A stretch of 64,000 bases of DNA from Pseudomonas mandelii (GTDB lineage Bacteria; Pseudomonadota; Gammaproteobacteria; Pseudomonadales; Pseudomonadaceae), in contig NZ_LT629796.1 in assembly GCF_900106065.1 (NCBI RefSeq), positions 4,061,501 to 4,125,500 of the forward strand. Direction: 5' to 3'. Of this stretch, positions 28,003 to 37,496 are shown in pieces. The notes below the pieces were generated by a model. It was given only the letters and a program-made list of their open reading frames with translations. It had not been told where the DNA came from and ran no database searches. Position 1 is the stretch's first letter. Each line of letters starts with the position of its first letter. Both the position numbers and the translations under genes were made by a program.

Positions 28003-28362
28003 ATGAGCACAAGAACTCGCATCAGCAATGCAGAACGCTTTGGCCGCTGGCTCGGCCGCAGATGGCGTGCTTATGTGTGCAGAGAGCGGCGGGTATCGGG
28101 ATGGCTGATTGGGCAAGGCGTGCCTACGTCAGCGGCGGCTGTGTTGATCTGGGGCGTCAAGCTCGCGGTACTGGCTGTGCTGCTCTATACCGCGTTCTGG
28201 CTGGCTTTGCTGCTGATATTCGGCGTGGTCATCTCCCGGGTGGCAAATAACGCAGAATTAGATGAAACGTCTGAGCCTGAGTGGAAAAACGGACCAGCCG
28301 GCTTCGGACTTTACACGTATGATGGCTATCGTATCGATCCGCACGTTCATGATGACAATTGA
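28003..28362 (+). CDS. DUF3742 family ICE membrane protein
   Basis: 119 residues with an N-terminal basic segment (RISNAERFGRWLGRRWRAYV), one or two hydrophobic helices (about 45-80, LAVLAVLLYTAFWLALLLIF) and an acidic C-terminal tail ending YDGYRIDPHVHDDN. DUF3742 proteins are confined to this ICE class and have no known function. ATG 28003 chosen (ribosome site AGG at 27992-27994); GTG 27994 and ATG 27997 are in frame. Convergent with traG. Confidence 0.85.
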   Translation: MSTRTRISNAERFGRWLGRRWRAYVCRERRVSGWLIGQGVPTSAAAVLIWGVKLAVLAVLLYTAFWLALLLIFGVVISRVANNAELDETSEPEWKNGPAGFGLYTYDGYRIDPHVHDDN

Positions 28363-28370
28363 CTACCCGC

Positions 28371-29894
28371 TCATTTCTTTGAAACGGCCTTCATCAATGC
28401 ATTGGGTCCCTTTCCACCGGCGGCTTTTGCATCTCCTGTAGCGCCAACAAGCCCCTGAAGAATGTTCCCTGCTTGGATACCCGCCCAAGATAGCGCCATC
28501 ACCCAGAAGGTTGGCAGCACAATGAACATCGTCCCCATGACGAAGTTCAGCAACAGATCGCCAAAGGCGTTGTTCAACCCCATCACTGGATCGAAATTAG
28601 TGACGGGCCGGTTCCAACCCCAGCCCGAGCCATAGAGCGCGTTGAGGATGGTGCTGTCGATCCAGCGAGCGAGCTGGAACCAGAAGTCGACGAAGAACAG
28701 CGCGAACTGGACCACGCTGACGGTGACCACGGTCTTCAGGTCGTAGGTGCCCATCAACAGCACTAGCGGGATGCAGATCACCAAGGCCATCTTCAGCAGC
28801 GACAACACCATTGGCAGGGCCTGGCGCACCACGTCCATCGCCGGAAATGCAGGAATGGCTCCCACCGCAAGACCTACGTCGCCCGCCGTGCGGGTAACGA
28901 TGTTCGGCAGGGTCTTGTCGATCTGGCCACCATAGTCGGTGTAAACCGTTCCCTGATTGAGCTTCTGTTGGCGCGGGGAGGCGATCGCACGGACCACCGA
29001 GTTATCCACTTCGGCACGACTCAAGAATCCGGCCCATCCTGCCATTCGGTTGAGCAGGTTGGGGTCGACTTGGGCCAATAGCCGTGTGCGCAACCCGTTA
29101 CTGCCATCGCTCCACCACTGATGACATGTTGGATAACCCGCTCCGCTCGGCACCTGTGCGAGTCCGGCGTCTCGGTTGCTATCGTAGGGCCAGCCATCAC
29201 GGGGTGTCTTAGCATGGTAGGTGTCGTAGAAACCGTTGGTGTTGACGAAGTAACTGGAGCCGATCCAGGTCACGTCATGCATCTGTGCTTCATCCAGTTC
29301 CGGTCGACTCATGAACAATTTCGCCCTGGCGGGTCCATAGCAGTCGTGGGTGAAGTCCGCCACGTCCTGTGCGAGGAGGGGGTCGTCAATGCGCGTAGTG
29401 TTGATGTCCATCCTCATTTGTCGCAGATCTGTTCCGCACGGGATCGCCGCAACCGAGGCCCCCGTCACCGCACGCGAGAGTGCATGCATGAATGCCCACC
29501 ACACCGGCACCTTGGCACTCTGGTTGTTGAGCGTGCTGAATGACTGCGACCAGCCGGTATCCGTAGGTTGCGGAATATTAACCTGGCACTGTGCCGATCG
29601 CGCCTGGTCGTACTTGATCGTGCCGAGGTCAATATCGATAAACGGGATGCCGGCGAACATCAGCACGACGATGGCCACCCAGATGCGGTTCTCGATGCGC
29701 ATCGAGGACAGTACGCCCTTGTTGCCTTCGTCGGCCCCTTCAGTACGTGCTTTGAGCCATTCCTGGATAATAATGGCTATAAAGGGAATGGCGAACACGC
29801 CGCTGGAAACCAGCACCGCCCAGATGCCGTTGTGGACGATCCAGCCCACGAGGGTCAGGTAATACTCCAGATAGTCAGTGGTGAAAAGCGTCAT
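28371..29894 (-). CDS. traG: TraG-like mating-pair protein, N-terminal type
   Basis: 507-residue inner-membrane protein of the TraG-N family, needed for pilus assembly and mating-pair stabilisation. Helices at about 18-42 and 72-92, a large periplasmic segment with several Cys (about 95-350), then four helices (about 350-470, including LPMVLSLLKMALVICIPLVL). It is shorter than F TraG (about 940), as usual for this ICE class, lacking the long C-terminal domain. First gene past the convergent DUF3742 gene; last of the downstream mating operon. Confidence 0.9.
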   Translation of the reverse strand: MTLFTTDYLEYYLTLVGWIVHNGIWAVLVSSGVFAIPFIAIIIQEWLKARTEGADEGNKGVLSSMRIENRIWVAIVVLMFAGIPFIDIDLGTIKYDQARSAQCQVNIPQPTDTGWSQSFSTLNNQSAKVPVWWAFMHALSRAVTGASVAAIPCGTDLRQMRMDINTTRIDDPLLAQDVADFTHDCYGPARAKLFMSRPELDEAQMHDVTWIGSSYFVNTNGFYDTYHAKTPRDGWPYDSNRDAGLAQVPSGAGYPTCHQWWSDGSNGLRTRLLAQVDPNLLNRMAGWAGFLSRAEVDNSVVRAIASPRQQKLNQGTVYTDYGGQIDKTLPNIVTRTAGDVGLAVGAIPAFPAMDVVRQALPMVLSLLKMALVICIPLVLLMGTYDLKTVVTVSVVQFALFFVDFWFQLARWIDSTILNALYGSGWGWNRPVTNFDPVMGLNNAFGDLLLNFVMGTMFIVLPTFWVMALSWAGIQAGNILQGLVGATGDAKAAGGKGPNALMKAVSKK

Positions 29895-29909
29895 GTTCCA
29901 GGTCTCCCG

Positions 29910-30248
29910 CTAGACCGCCTGCATCAGCAGGCTGGCCTCCAGTGCGACGATCGCAGTGACTCCGGCGATTTCGGTACGTAGCAGCCGGCGCTGTGTCGAG
30001 GCATCCGATTCGCGTGCCAGCAACCGACGGCGCATCCACACCCAGCCATAGACAGTCGCCCCGTAGAGGCAGAGCCGCCACAGCAGGAAGTAGCCAGCCG
30101 CGTTCGCCAGCCAGAGTTCCCAGCCGGCAATGCTGCCGACCCGATAGAGGCCAGCGATGTTGGCCGCCACTGCCAGCGCAACGAGCAGCAGCATCCATAG
30201 CAATGCCCTGGGGACGCGCCAGCGCGGCCGTAGCCATGCTGCGTTCAT
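29910..30248 (-). CDS. small ICE membrane protein
   Basis: 112 residues with two or three hydrophobic helices (ALLWMLLLVALAVAANIAGL, a central aromatic stretch, and TAIVALEASLLMQAV). No family recognised beyond its constant place between the TraG-N gene and the PFL_4711-type gene. The ATG overlaps the stop of the upstream gene (ATGA), so it is translationally coupled. Confidence 0.8.
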   Translation of the reverse strand: MNAAWLRPRWRVPRALLWMLLLVALAVAANIAGLYRVGSIAGWELWLANAAGYFLLWRLCLYGATVYGWVWMRRRLLARESDASTQRRLLRTEIAGVTAIVALEASLLMQAV

Positions 30249-31636
30249 GGCGGGTCTCCTGGATGGGAGCGCTGTAACTGGTCGAGGCGATCCGGCACCG
30301 GGTCGCCCTCGTAGATACCACGCGAGCCTGACGCGCGCGTGCCATGGCGCTGAATGATCGTCATCGGCGAGTTGTTTGCCAGCTCGCGCCTGATCTCCAA
30401 TTCGGTTTTGAGGTTGAGGATTTCGCGGTCGAGCGTGTCGCTTTCATGATTGACCGCTTCGACGGCCAATTGGTTAGCCGCGACATTGGGTTCTTTCTTG
30501 CCGGTCAATAGTGTGCGCTGCAGCAGCAGAGCCTTTTCCAGTACCGACGCCAGCGCTACCTCGGACGCTAGGCGGTGGGCGAGGACATCTTGGTCGGGTT
30601 CATCGCGCAGCGCTTCGATCACGCCGCGGGTAACCGGCAAGGATGTACTGCCGGCTGCACGCAAGTTCTCAGCGGTGGTATGGCGGGCGCCGCTGATCAA
30701 TTCCTGCAGCGTTTCCAGCTTGGCCTCGTACTCTTCCTGAATCAGCGGCGTCAACCCGACGCCTGGCACGGTCTGGGTCTTGGTGCAGATCGCGCAGGTG
30801 CGCTGCTCCTGTTCGCCGAGCACGCGTGTGGCCCAGTCGGTGGCCGCTTGCGGCGACGACCAGGTCTGGCAGGCCAGGCTATTACAGCTCGTCGGGTCGA
30901 TGGATGTTGGGTCGGTTGCACTGCGGCCATTGACCAGGTTGTAGCCGGCACGCGTTACATCGCCGATCACTTTGATCGACGGCTGGCCGGCACCGCCAGC
31001 ATTGCCGCCGCCCACCCACGGCACGCCATCCTTGCCCCGGCTGGTCTCAGCCTGTTCGATGGCTGACACCGCGTCAGTGCTCGCCACCGCCTGGCGCAAC
31101 GCCATCCCCTCGGCGAGCTGGCTCCAGCTCATCTGTCCGCCTGCCGTGTCGGCCATCTTCTCGGCCATCGCGCGGCAGGTCAGTTTGGAACGATCGAAAT
31201 CGAGCCTGGCCTGAAGAATACCGTTGGTCAACAGGTTGTAGAGGCCGGGGTCTGCCCGCTGAATGATCAGCGCCGGCAACGACGCGACCGCGCTCGTCGC
31301 GTTCTGGATCACGCTGCTCATGATGTTCTGAAAGCCATTGGTGAGGCCGTTGAGCTGATTCTGGATCGTGGTGCTGATGTTCATGTCGCCGCACATCAGG
31401 TTGCTGTTCCAGCCCGCGCCCACACCGAGCGAATGCATGCCGGCCGCGCGGCTCATAGACACCGCGCTGCCGCCACCGATCGAATACATGAGGTCGTCGC
31501 CAATCACGCTGCCGCTGTTCTGGAAACCGTCGGTTTGGGCCGATACCAGGTTGCTGACCAGCACCAGCGCGCTGGCCAGCAGGGCCACCTGCCACCGCAA
31601 CGGCAATGGGTGGAAGAGGGTGACAGGACGCTTCAT
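30245..31636 (-). CDS. ICE protein of the PFL_4711 family (TIGR03755)
   Basis: 463-residue exported protein of the mating apparatus. Signal peptide (about residues 1-32, QVALLASALVLVSNLVSAQ), several Cys including CAICTK, and a conserved middle region with RSKLTCRAMAEKMADTAGG. It may play the role of F TraH/TraW-type periplasmic assembly factors (inference). ATG 31636 has GAGGGGA upstream; a longer frame to 31732 lacks family support. Part of the operon with the TraU-like gene 10 bases upstream. Confidence 0.87.
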   Translation of the reverse strand: MKRPVTLFHPLPLRWQVALLASALVLVSNLVSAQTDGFQNSGSVIGDDLMYSIGGGSAVSMSRAAGMHSLGVGAGWNSNLMCGDMNISTTIQNQLNGLTNGFQNIMSSVIQNATSAVASLPALIIQRADPGLYNLLTNGILQARLDFDRSKLTCRAMAEKMADTAGGQMSWSQLAEGMALRQAVASTDAVSAIEQAETSRGKDGVPWVGGGNAGGAGQPSIKVIGDVTRAGYNLVNGRSATDPTSIDPTSCNSLACQTWSSPQAATDWATRVLGEQEQRTCAICTKTQTVPGVGLTPLIQEEYEAKLETLQELISGARHTTAENLRAAGSTSLPVTRGVIEALRDEPDQDVLAHRLASEVALASVLEKALLLQRTLLTGKKEPNVAANQLAVEAVNHESDTLDREILNLKTELEIRRELANNSPMTIIQRHGTRASGSRGIYEGDPVPDRLDQLQRSHPGDPP

Positions 31637-31646
31637 TGTTTTCCCC

Positions 31647-32582
31647 TCAGTTGAAGTCTGTACTGCCGAGGAACGTCTGCCCGCGGCGTTCGCAACAGCT
31701 GTATGGGCGCCAAAGCGCCCAGGCATAATCACCTTGCTGGGCCTGGGTCAGCGGTTCGCTGTGGGGGAACACCGCGCAGCTGTTGGAAAGACGCGGCGTC
31801 AGCTCCTGCCACTTGCCGGTCGAGGCATTGCTTTCCTCCAGCGCTCCGGCCGGCCAGTAACCGGGCTGCGAGTTCGCGAGCAATGGCTGATAGACATGCA
31901 ATTGCCCCCGCCGGGTGACGATGTCGCCGGCGCGTTGGGCGACCACGGCACCGGTCTTATAATCGTCGGTCTGATGCAGAAATCCGCCGCGCGGATAGAC
32001 GGCGCCCCACAGGTTGAACGTGCTGCGCGCGCCGATCTCGCGCATGCCCGGAATCAGGGCCTCTGGGTACACGGCTTCGGGCACGTTGTAGCGCCAGGCC
32101 ACGGTGTCGAGCGTGCTCAGCAGGTACGGCATGAACGCGGTGCCGGCACCTTTGCAGGCGTAACCTGAGGTGCTGGCAAATTGGCCGAACACATGACCGC
32201 CGGGATGGCCGATCACGTCGGCGTTCTTGAACTTCGCCATGTTGCTTTCATTGTCATGGTTCGTCGTGCCGTCGCCACCGGCCTGGGCCGTCACGTTGGG
32301 TGCGCTCATGGCCCGCACTTCGAGCCACGGGTTCTCACCGGTATTGGAGTAACTCGAAACCACGGCATCCGGAATGTAGTGGCGCACCTTGGTGGACGTC
32401 CGCACCGAGCAGCCGAACGGCGTGCAGAACAGCCAATAGCAGATCCCTACCACCCGGTATTCCAGGCACGATGGGGACAAAGTGGAAGACACGATGGTCG
32501 CGGTGTTGAGCGCGAACGATGACGAGGCGGTCATTAACAGAATGGTGGCGATGCCGGTACGCCGAAGCCGGGCACACTTCAT
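31647..32582 (-). CDS. TraU-like ICE protein of the PFL_4710 family (TIGR03756)
   Basis: 311-residue periplasmic, cysteine-rich mating-pair protein. Signal peptide at about 1-24 (TGIATILLMTASSSFALNTA), then PSCLEYRVVGICYWLFCTPF, the Cys-rich segment typical of TraU-like proteins, and a C-terminal SCCERRGQTFLGS. Disulfide bonds are expected; a DsbA-like gene lies 2 kb upstream in the same operon direction. The start overlaps the TIGR03757 stop by four bases. Confidence 0.88.
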   Translation of the reverse strand: MKCARLRRTGIATILLMTASSSFALNTATIVSSTLSPSCLEYRVVGICYWLFCTPFGCSVRTSTKVRHYIPDAVVSSYSNTGENPWLEVRAMSAPNVTAQAGGDGTTNHDNESNMAKFKNADVIGHPGGHVFGQFASTSGYACKGAGTAFMPYLLSTLDTVAWRYNVPEAVYPEALIPGMREIGARSTFNLWGAVYPRGGFLHQTDDYKTGAVVAQRAGDIVTRRGQLHVYQPLLANSQPGYWPAGALEESNASTGKWQELTPRLSNSCAVFPHSEPLTQAQQGDYAWALWRPYSCCERRGQTFLGSTDFN

Positions 32583-32998
32583 GGTTGAGTCCTCCGGTAG
32601 GCCTCGATGCGTGCGATCGCCGTGGCGACGCCCGGCTCGCCATAAACTACGTAGCGTTGATCCATGACGATGGCGGGGAGAGAGGTAATGCCCAAGCTCC
32701 AGGCATCGGTCACGTCCTGGTAGGTCCTGGCCAGACGCTGCTCCAGCGCGGGGCCGCCGTGCTTGAGGCGCTGCTGTACCAAGAGTGACGCTTGCTGGAC
32801 ATCACTTGGAAGATCGGTCGACAGTTCGGCTTCAATACGCGCGGGTGCATCCAGCTCGATCAGTCGGTCAGGTGTACCTTGCACGGGATGTTGGCGGTCG
32901 GTGATGACCCAGATATCCATTGCACTAGCCGCAGAGGCACACAGCGCAATGGCCAAGGCCAGGCAACTGATCGGGCCGGGGGAAAGAGAACACAACAT
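32579..32998 (-). CDS. ICE protein of the TIGR03757 / PFL_4709 family
   Basis: 139-residue exported protein: signal peptide (CLALAIALCASAASAM), then a thioredoxin-like fold without CxxC (DIWVITDRQHPVQG and GITSLPAIVMDQRYVVYGEP). The end resembles the TrbC/TraW-type assembly factors. ATGA overlap with the PFL_4710 gene. About 190 bases separate it from radC upstream, so a new transcription unit may start here. Confidence 0.86.
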   Translation of the reverse strand: MLCSLSPGPISCLALAIALCASAASAMDIWVITDRQHPVQGTPDRLIELDAPARIEAELSTDLPSDVQQASLLVQQRLKHGGPALEQRLARTYQDVTDAWSLGITSLPAIVMDQRYVVYGEPGVATAIARIEAYRRTQP

Positions 32999-33130
32999 GG
33001 CGCAGCATCCGGTGGTTCATGACCTCGGTAGTGCAACGCATCGCGCTTAACGCGACAACAAACAATCGGAAAAGGGAGGTGCCCGGTTTCCATGCACCGA
33101 TGAATCGCGGTATTTCGTGGACCGCAGATA

Positions 33131-33159
33131 CCCCATCGAAAGCATCGCTTCCGATGGGG
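33131..33159. terminator. hairpin after radC
   Basis: CCCCATCG (33131-33138) pairs with CGATGGGG (33152-33159). It sits about 35 bases past the radC stop and lacks a T run, so it may be a weak terminator or RNA-stability stem. Confidence 0.5.
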
Positions 33160-33192
33160 TGTTGGAGCGTCAGCAAGCTGGCGCGAGGAGGA

Positions 33193-33690
33193 TCAGATCA
33201 ATCCGTGTTCGGCGAACGAATAAGGATCGCCTTTCCCGATGATGAAGTGATCCAGCAGACGGATATCGACCTGTCCCAATATCTCCTTCAATCGCTGGGT
33301 CAACGTTTCGTCCGCCGTACTGGGTTCAGTACAGCCGGAAGGGTGATTGTGGCAGAGCACCAGAGCGGCGGCGTTATGGTCCAGGCAGCGCTTGAGCACC
33401 ACCCGTGGATAGACGCTGGCGCTGTCGATAGTGCCTTGGAACAAAGGCTCGTAGGCCAGCACCTGATGCTTCGAATCGAGGAACACGGCGCCAAAGACTT
33501 CATGCGGCTGTGCTGCGATTTTCAGCTGCAGGAAATTGCGCACATCCTCCGGGCTTTGCAGCGAGGGGCCACGAGTGAACACTCGCTGCTCAAGGATGAC
33601 CAACGCCTGTTCGATGATTTGGTCGTCGTCCGGTGTGCCGACGGGATTGAGTGACGCATTACCACTGATCATGGCGAGGGATGTGGACAT
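33193..33690 (-). CDS. radC: RadC-like JAB-domain protein of the ICE
   Basis: 165-residue RadC/UPF0758-type protein. JAMM metal motif LCHNHPSGCTEPSTADETL, with His-x-His and downstream Asp, and the upstream Glu in PHEVFGAVFLD. The N-terminal helix-hairpin-helix of chromosomal RadC (about 220 residues) is missing, as in other element-borne copies. Function is still unclear (recombination or DNA end processing has been proposed). Excellent ribosome site AAAGGAGGT. A structured RNA-like leader lies about 120-210 bases upstream. Confidence 0.92.
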   Translation of the reverse strand: MSTSLAMISGNASLNPVGTPDDDQIIEQALVILEQRVFTRGPSLQSPEDVRNFLQLKIAAQPHEVFGAVFLDSKHQVLAYEPLFQGTIDSASVYPRVVLKRCLDHNAAALVLCHNHPSGCTEPSTADETLTQRLKEILGQVDIRLLDHFIIGKGDPYSFAEHGLI

Positions 33691-33810
33691 GGGAACCTCC
33701 TTTAGGAATTGGAGGCAGCCGCCCCTGGAGGGCGGACCCTCCGGAGACAGTGACGATAGGCATCCGCCATCGCTTGCGCAGATGACCGTTCGCTCGGGGG
33801 ATGCGTGGCG

Positions 33811-33898
33811 AACTGGCGTGCAGTCAACGCGGTCGAAACCGCGCCATAGCCTTGAAGACCGCGGGCTATCTGGGCATGTCGCCGACGACGTCGGCAGG
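33811..33898 (-). ncRNA. three-hairpin RNA-like leader of radC (copy A)
   Basis: Read on the minus strand: hairpin GCCGAC-n3-GTCGGC (33881-33895), a linker with CATGCCCAG, hairpin ATAGCC/GGCTAT (33846-33869) and hairpin CGCGGT/ACCGCG (33828-33843). The same order with compensating changes recurs at 53123, 57040 and 58505. A computationally described 'radC' RNA motif exists upstream of radC and DNA-processing genes of mobile elements; these copies may belong to it (from memory). It starts within the 3' end of the DsbA-like gene. Confidence 0.6.
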
Positions 33899-34615
33899 CA
33901 TTTGGTGATGAAGTTGTGCTGCGTATGGCGCCGTACCGTTGGACACCAATAGGTCCAATGCCGACAGCAACGCGTCGCCTTCGGCCGGGCCGGCCAGGGT
34001 CAGTGACTGGCCGCTGTGGTGGTCGATCAGACGCAGGGTCGGGGTGGCGCTCACGCCGCCATGGCGTGCTTCGTTGGCCTGCCCCTGGATGATGGTGTCG
34101 GGCCGCTCACTGGCGAGGCAGGCTTGCACGGTTGGGTCCTGGCCGTGGTACTCGGTGTCGGGCGGCAGGCCCTGGCCGTCGCTGCGGGTGTGCTGGTAGA
34201 TCCAGGTGATGGCTTGCCAGAACGCATCATGGCCGTGGGACTCGCCGATGCATTCGGCCAGACGCGCCTGTCGAGTCGCTGCCGGCTCGTGCATGGCTAG
34301 CGGCAGGTGGTGCCATTGCAGATTCACCTCCGGGTGCTGGTCGATCCAATGCCGCAGTATGGGGTCATAGGCCTTGCAGTAGGGGCATTCGAGGTCGGCG
34401 TATTCGACAATGGTGAAGCGCGCATTCATGCGTCCATAGCGCCAAGGTGGGCCGGCCGGGTGCTGGGCAGCGGTGGTGTCCGACGTGTGGGTTGACTCAT
34501 GCGACTCGTCGGCCCACGACCAAAGCCAGAGCACGAGCAGGCCAGCAATCACCCACCCCAGCAGCCAGACCCCGCACGGCCACCGACGGTAGAGGAGGAA
34601 AGTGGGCGAAGGCAT
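33866..34615 (-). CDS. DsbA-family thiol-disulfide protein, membrane anchored
   Basis: 249-residue DsbA/DsbG-like oxidoreductase. A membrane anchor (about residues 14-36, GVWLLGWVIAGLLVLWLWSW) is followed by a periplasmic thioredoxin fold with active site ECPYCKAYD and the cis-Pro loop SATPTLRLID. It probably oxidises or isomerises the Cys-rich mating proteins of the same element (inference). ATG 34615 chosen: a longer frame to 34717 would overlap the VirB4-like gene. The last codons carry the 5' hairpin of the radC leader. Confidence 0.9.
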   Translation of the reverse strand: MPSPTFLLYRRWPCGVWLLGWVIAGLLVLWLWSWADESHESTHTSDTTAAQHPAGPPWRYGRMNARFTIVEYADLECPYCKAYDPILRHWIDQHPEVNLQWHHLPLAMHEPAATRQARLAECIGESHGHDAFWQAITWIYQHTRSDGQGLPPDTEYHGQDPTVQACLASERPDTIIQGQANEARHGGVSATPTLRLIDHHSGQSLTLAGPAEGDALLSALDLLVSNGTAPYAAQLHHQMPADVVGDMPR

Positions 34616-34631
34616 GGCGGAATCCTCGACG

Positions 34632-37496
34632 TCAATCAAACAGGTCGTAGCGCAGCGGCTCGATGCCCCGCGCTCGGTCGATCTGGTCGGCAACGCGTAG
34701 CGCGGCTTCCAGTTCACTGATGCCGTGCTGCTGCATCAACTGAAAACGTTCGGCTTTCTCTTCGGGTTCCGTCATTGCCAGCGCCAGGTACAGGCTGGGC
34801 GGTACCGCACGGAACAGCAACTCCATTGATTTTGACAAAATCACCCCCTCCGTGAATTTTCCGGCTTCCTTGCGTGCGGACAGCATCAGGGCCTTCTGCG
34901 AGGCGTTCAGTTCACGAAACCGGGCAATCTTCTCCACCTCGTCGGGCGGCATGCTCAGGCAAATCCACCACTCGATCATGTTGAGCATGGGCTCGGCGGC
35001 TTTCGGCAGGTCGTCCAGGTTCTGCGTTGCCAGCCAGTACCAGGCGCCCAGTTTGCGCCACATCTTGGTGATCTTGACCACATAGGGCGCGAGCAGCGGG
35101 TTCTTGGTGATGATGTGGCCTTCATCGGTGACATTGATGATCGGGCGGCCGAGGAACTGGTCGCGCTCGGCGATGTTGTTGACGGTGTTGATCAGCGAAA
35201 TGTAGGCAATCGACAGCTGCGCGTTGTAGCCCTCGCGGGCGAACGTGGCCAGGTCGACAACCGTGATATCGGCCTCCGGCCAAGGCGTACCCGGCCTGTC
35301 GAACATCTCGCCATCGACGCCCTGGCAGAACATGTCCATCGCATCGGCCATTTCCAGCAGACGAGTACGACGTGTCTCGGGTAACGTCGAATCGCAACCG
35401 CGTTCGCGCAGCGCATTGCGTACATCACGGGTCAGTACCGTGCGTTTTTCTATCACGCAGCGATGGGCGGCCTCGAGGATGCACTGACGGATCAGGCTGC
35501 GATCGGCACGGGTCATCCTGGCTTCCTCTCTGTCCTCCCCGCCGGTGATCATCAATCGTGCGGTGATCTCCAGTTCACCCAGCACATCACGTTGCTCGTC
35601 AGCACTGGCATCGCCCTCGGCGGATTCTTCATCGAGCGCGTCGGCATCGAGTGTCTGGACCTGGCTGGGCGTGTCGACCAGGCGCCAGGCGTCGGCGAAG
35701 GGCGCAAGGCTCACGCCTGCACCGGGCGAAAGCCTGACGCGATGCACCGTCAGCCCCAGACGCGCGGCGAACTCACCGTAGAGGCCAAAGCTGTTACCGG
35801 CTTCCACGATGAACAGCCGTGGCCGGTAGATGGCGGTGATCTGGTTGAGGATGTTGTTGAGCGTGGCCGACTTGCCTGAACCGGTGGGGCCGAACAGGAA
35901 CAGGTGTGCATTCATCTGGCGGTCGAGTCGGTTCAACGGATCAAAGGTGATGGTGCCGCCGCCACGGTTGAAGAAGGTGATCCCGGGGCGGCCGGTGCCG
36001 GCACTGCGCCCCCAAGTCGGTGCCAGGTTGGCTACATGCTGCGCGAACATGAGTTGGGTGTACCACTGACGCTTGTCTTTGCCCGGGTCATAGACACAGG
36101 GTAACCAACGCAGATAGCTGTTGAGCGGCGCGACTTCATCTTCTTCGCGCACCGGTTGCAGGCCTGCGTTGAGCAGGACGTTGCCCAGTTGCAGACCGCG
36201 GGTATCGAGGTCTGCCATGTCCCGACCCCGAAGGTAGAACGCCAGCGAGGCGCGATACAGCTTGTGTGCACTGCCAATCAGCCCGCGCGCCTGCTGGACG
36301 TCCTTCAATGCCTGTTCCGAGGCCAGGGTTTCACCAACTGCCTTTTTCGCCAGGTGATTCAGGTGCGCCTCAAGAATGTCCTGCGGCGTGACGACCATCG
36401 TCAGGCACATCACCGTGTCTTCGGGCATCTGATCCATCAGGGCATTGATCGCATCACCGCCCTTGCGGGTTTCACCGGTGATGTGCCCGGTGTTGGGCGG
36501 CGTGCGCAACCGGTCGACAACAACGGTCCGGTGGGGCAGGTCGTCGAAGTACCACAGGCCGTTTTCGACGTCAGAGCGGGGCTGGCCGAAAAACAGGCGC
36601 TGCGCGAAATCCGTACCACTGGCCAGTTCCAGCTCGCCGGGTTCGGACTCCGTCGGATAGGACGTGAGGCGGTAGAAGCGTTCGCGGTCGTCTAACGTGG
36701 GGCCGAGCATCGTCGGCCGCGGGTTGAACCAAAGCACCAGCCAGGCATGAATATCTGCCGCCTGCAGGCGACGGGCGCGTATGCCCGCATTGGACAGGCC
36801 GCCGAGCAGCCGGTCGCAAATGACATTCAATGCCTGCTCGGGGGATTGCCCGCGTCGGGCGGGCGTACTCCCAGCCCGCCGATATACCACCAGGCGGACG
36901 CGGCGCGTTTGGCCGCGCCAGGGTAACTTGGTGACTGTGCGGTCCTCGAACAGGCCGCCCTGCTTGGCAACGGCCCGCAGATGGTGACCGAAAAAGCGCA
37001 GGTAGAACTCGCTGAAGGCGCTGCCCTGTGCCCGTGGCTGGAGATAACTGCGCAGGGAGGCAAGGTACGGGTTCCAGTCGGTCTCGTCCTGAGCGTAGAG
37101 CTGCATCACCCAGGGCGAGTCATCCAGTTCATCGAAACTGTCCTGTAGTGCGTTTTCCAGGGCGTCGCGCGCCTGCGCAAGCCAGGCCGCCTCACGGCCC
37201 TCCGTACCGACGGGCATCAATTCAAAAAATGCCGCGACGGAGACGCCGTCTTCGAGCAGCATGCATTTTGAGTCGGACAGGTATTCGACCCAGGGCAACA
37301 GATCGGCAAACGAGGGCGCGACGTCATAAAGCGCCTGCTCGACAGCCTGTGTGGCAGGACGCCGCCGCGTGGCACCGGGCTTGCCCGGCGTCGGAATGCC
37401 GTGAGCCTGCAGTTCGGCAACATGGCGCTCCCAGGCATCCGGCGTTGGCCTGTCTGTCTGAGTTGTCTCAGGTACGCGGGAAAATGGCCAGCGCAT
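34632..37496 (-). CDS. VirB4/TraC-like conjugative ATPase (TIGR03744, PFL_4706 family)
   Basis: 954-residue cytoplasmic/membrane-associated ATPase powering pilus assembly and substrate export. Walker A FLFGPTGSGKSATLNN near residue 538, Walker B-type RPIINVTDEGHIITKNPLLA, and YWLATQNLDDLPKAAEPMLN with the conserved Gln. Length is as expected for this class. TGATG overlap with the lipoprotein gene upstream. It is the core motor of the transfer system. Confidence 0.93.
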   Translation of the reverse strand: MRWPFSRVPETTQTDRPTPDAWERHVAELQAHGIPTPGKPGATRRRPATQAVEQALYDVAPSFADLLPWVEYLSDSKCMLLEDGVSVAAFFELMPVGTEGREAAWLAQARDALENALQDSFDELDDSPWVMQLYAQDETDWNPYLASLRSYLQPRAQGSAFSEFYLRFFGHHLRAVAKQGGLFEDRTVTKLPWRGQTRRVRLVVYRRAGSTPARRGQSPEQALNVICDRLLGGLSNAGIRARRLQAADIHAWLVLWFNPRPTMLGPTLDDRERFYRLTSYPTESEPGELELASGTDFAQRLFFGQPRSDVENGLWYFDDLPHRTVVVDRLRTPPNTGHITGETRKGGDAINALMDQMPEDTVMCLTMVVTPQDILEAHLNHLAKKAVGETLASEQALKDVQQARGLIGSAHKLYRASLAFYLRGRDMADLDTRGLQLGNVLLNAGLQPVREEDEVAPLNSYLRWLPCVYDPGKDKRQWYTQLMFAQHVANLAPTWGRSAGTGRPGITFFNRGGGTITFDPLNRLDRQMNAHLFLFGPTGSGKSATLNNILNQITAIYRPRLFIVEAGNSFGLYGEFAARLGLTVHRVRLSPGAGVSLAPFADAWRLVDTPSQVQTLDADALDEESAEGDASADEQRDVLGELEITARLMITGGEDREEARMTRADRSLIRQCILEAAHRCVIEKRTVLTRDVRNALRERGCDSTLPETRRTRLLEMADAMDMFCQGVDGEMFDRPGTPWPEADITVVDLATFAREGYNAQLSIAYISLINTVNNIAERDQFLGRPIINVTDEGHIITKNPLLAPYVVKITKMWRKLGAWYWLATQNLDDLPKAAEPMLNMIEWWICLSMPPDEVEKIARFRELNASQKALMLSARKEAGKFTEGVILSKSMELLFRAVPPSLYLALAMTEPEEKAERFQLMQQHGISELEAALRVADQIDRARGIEPLRYDLFD

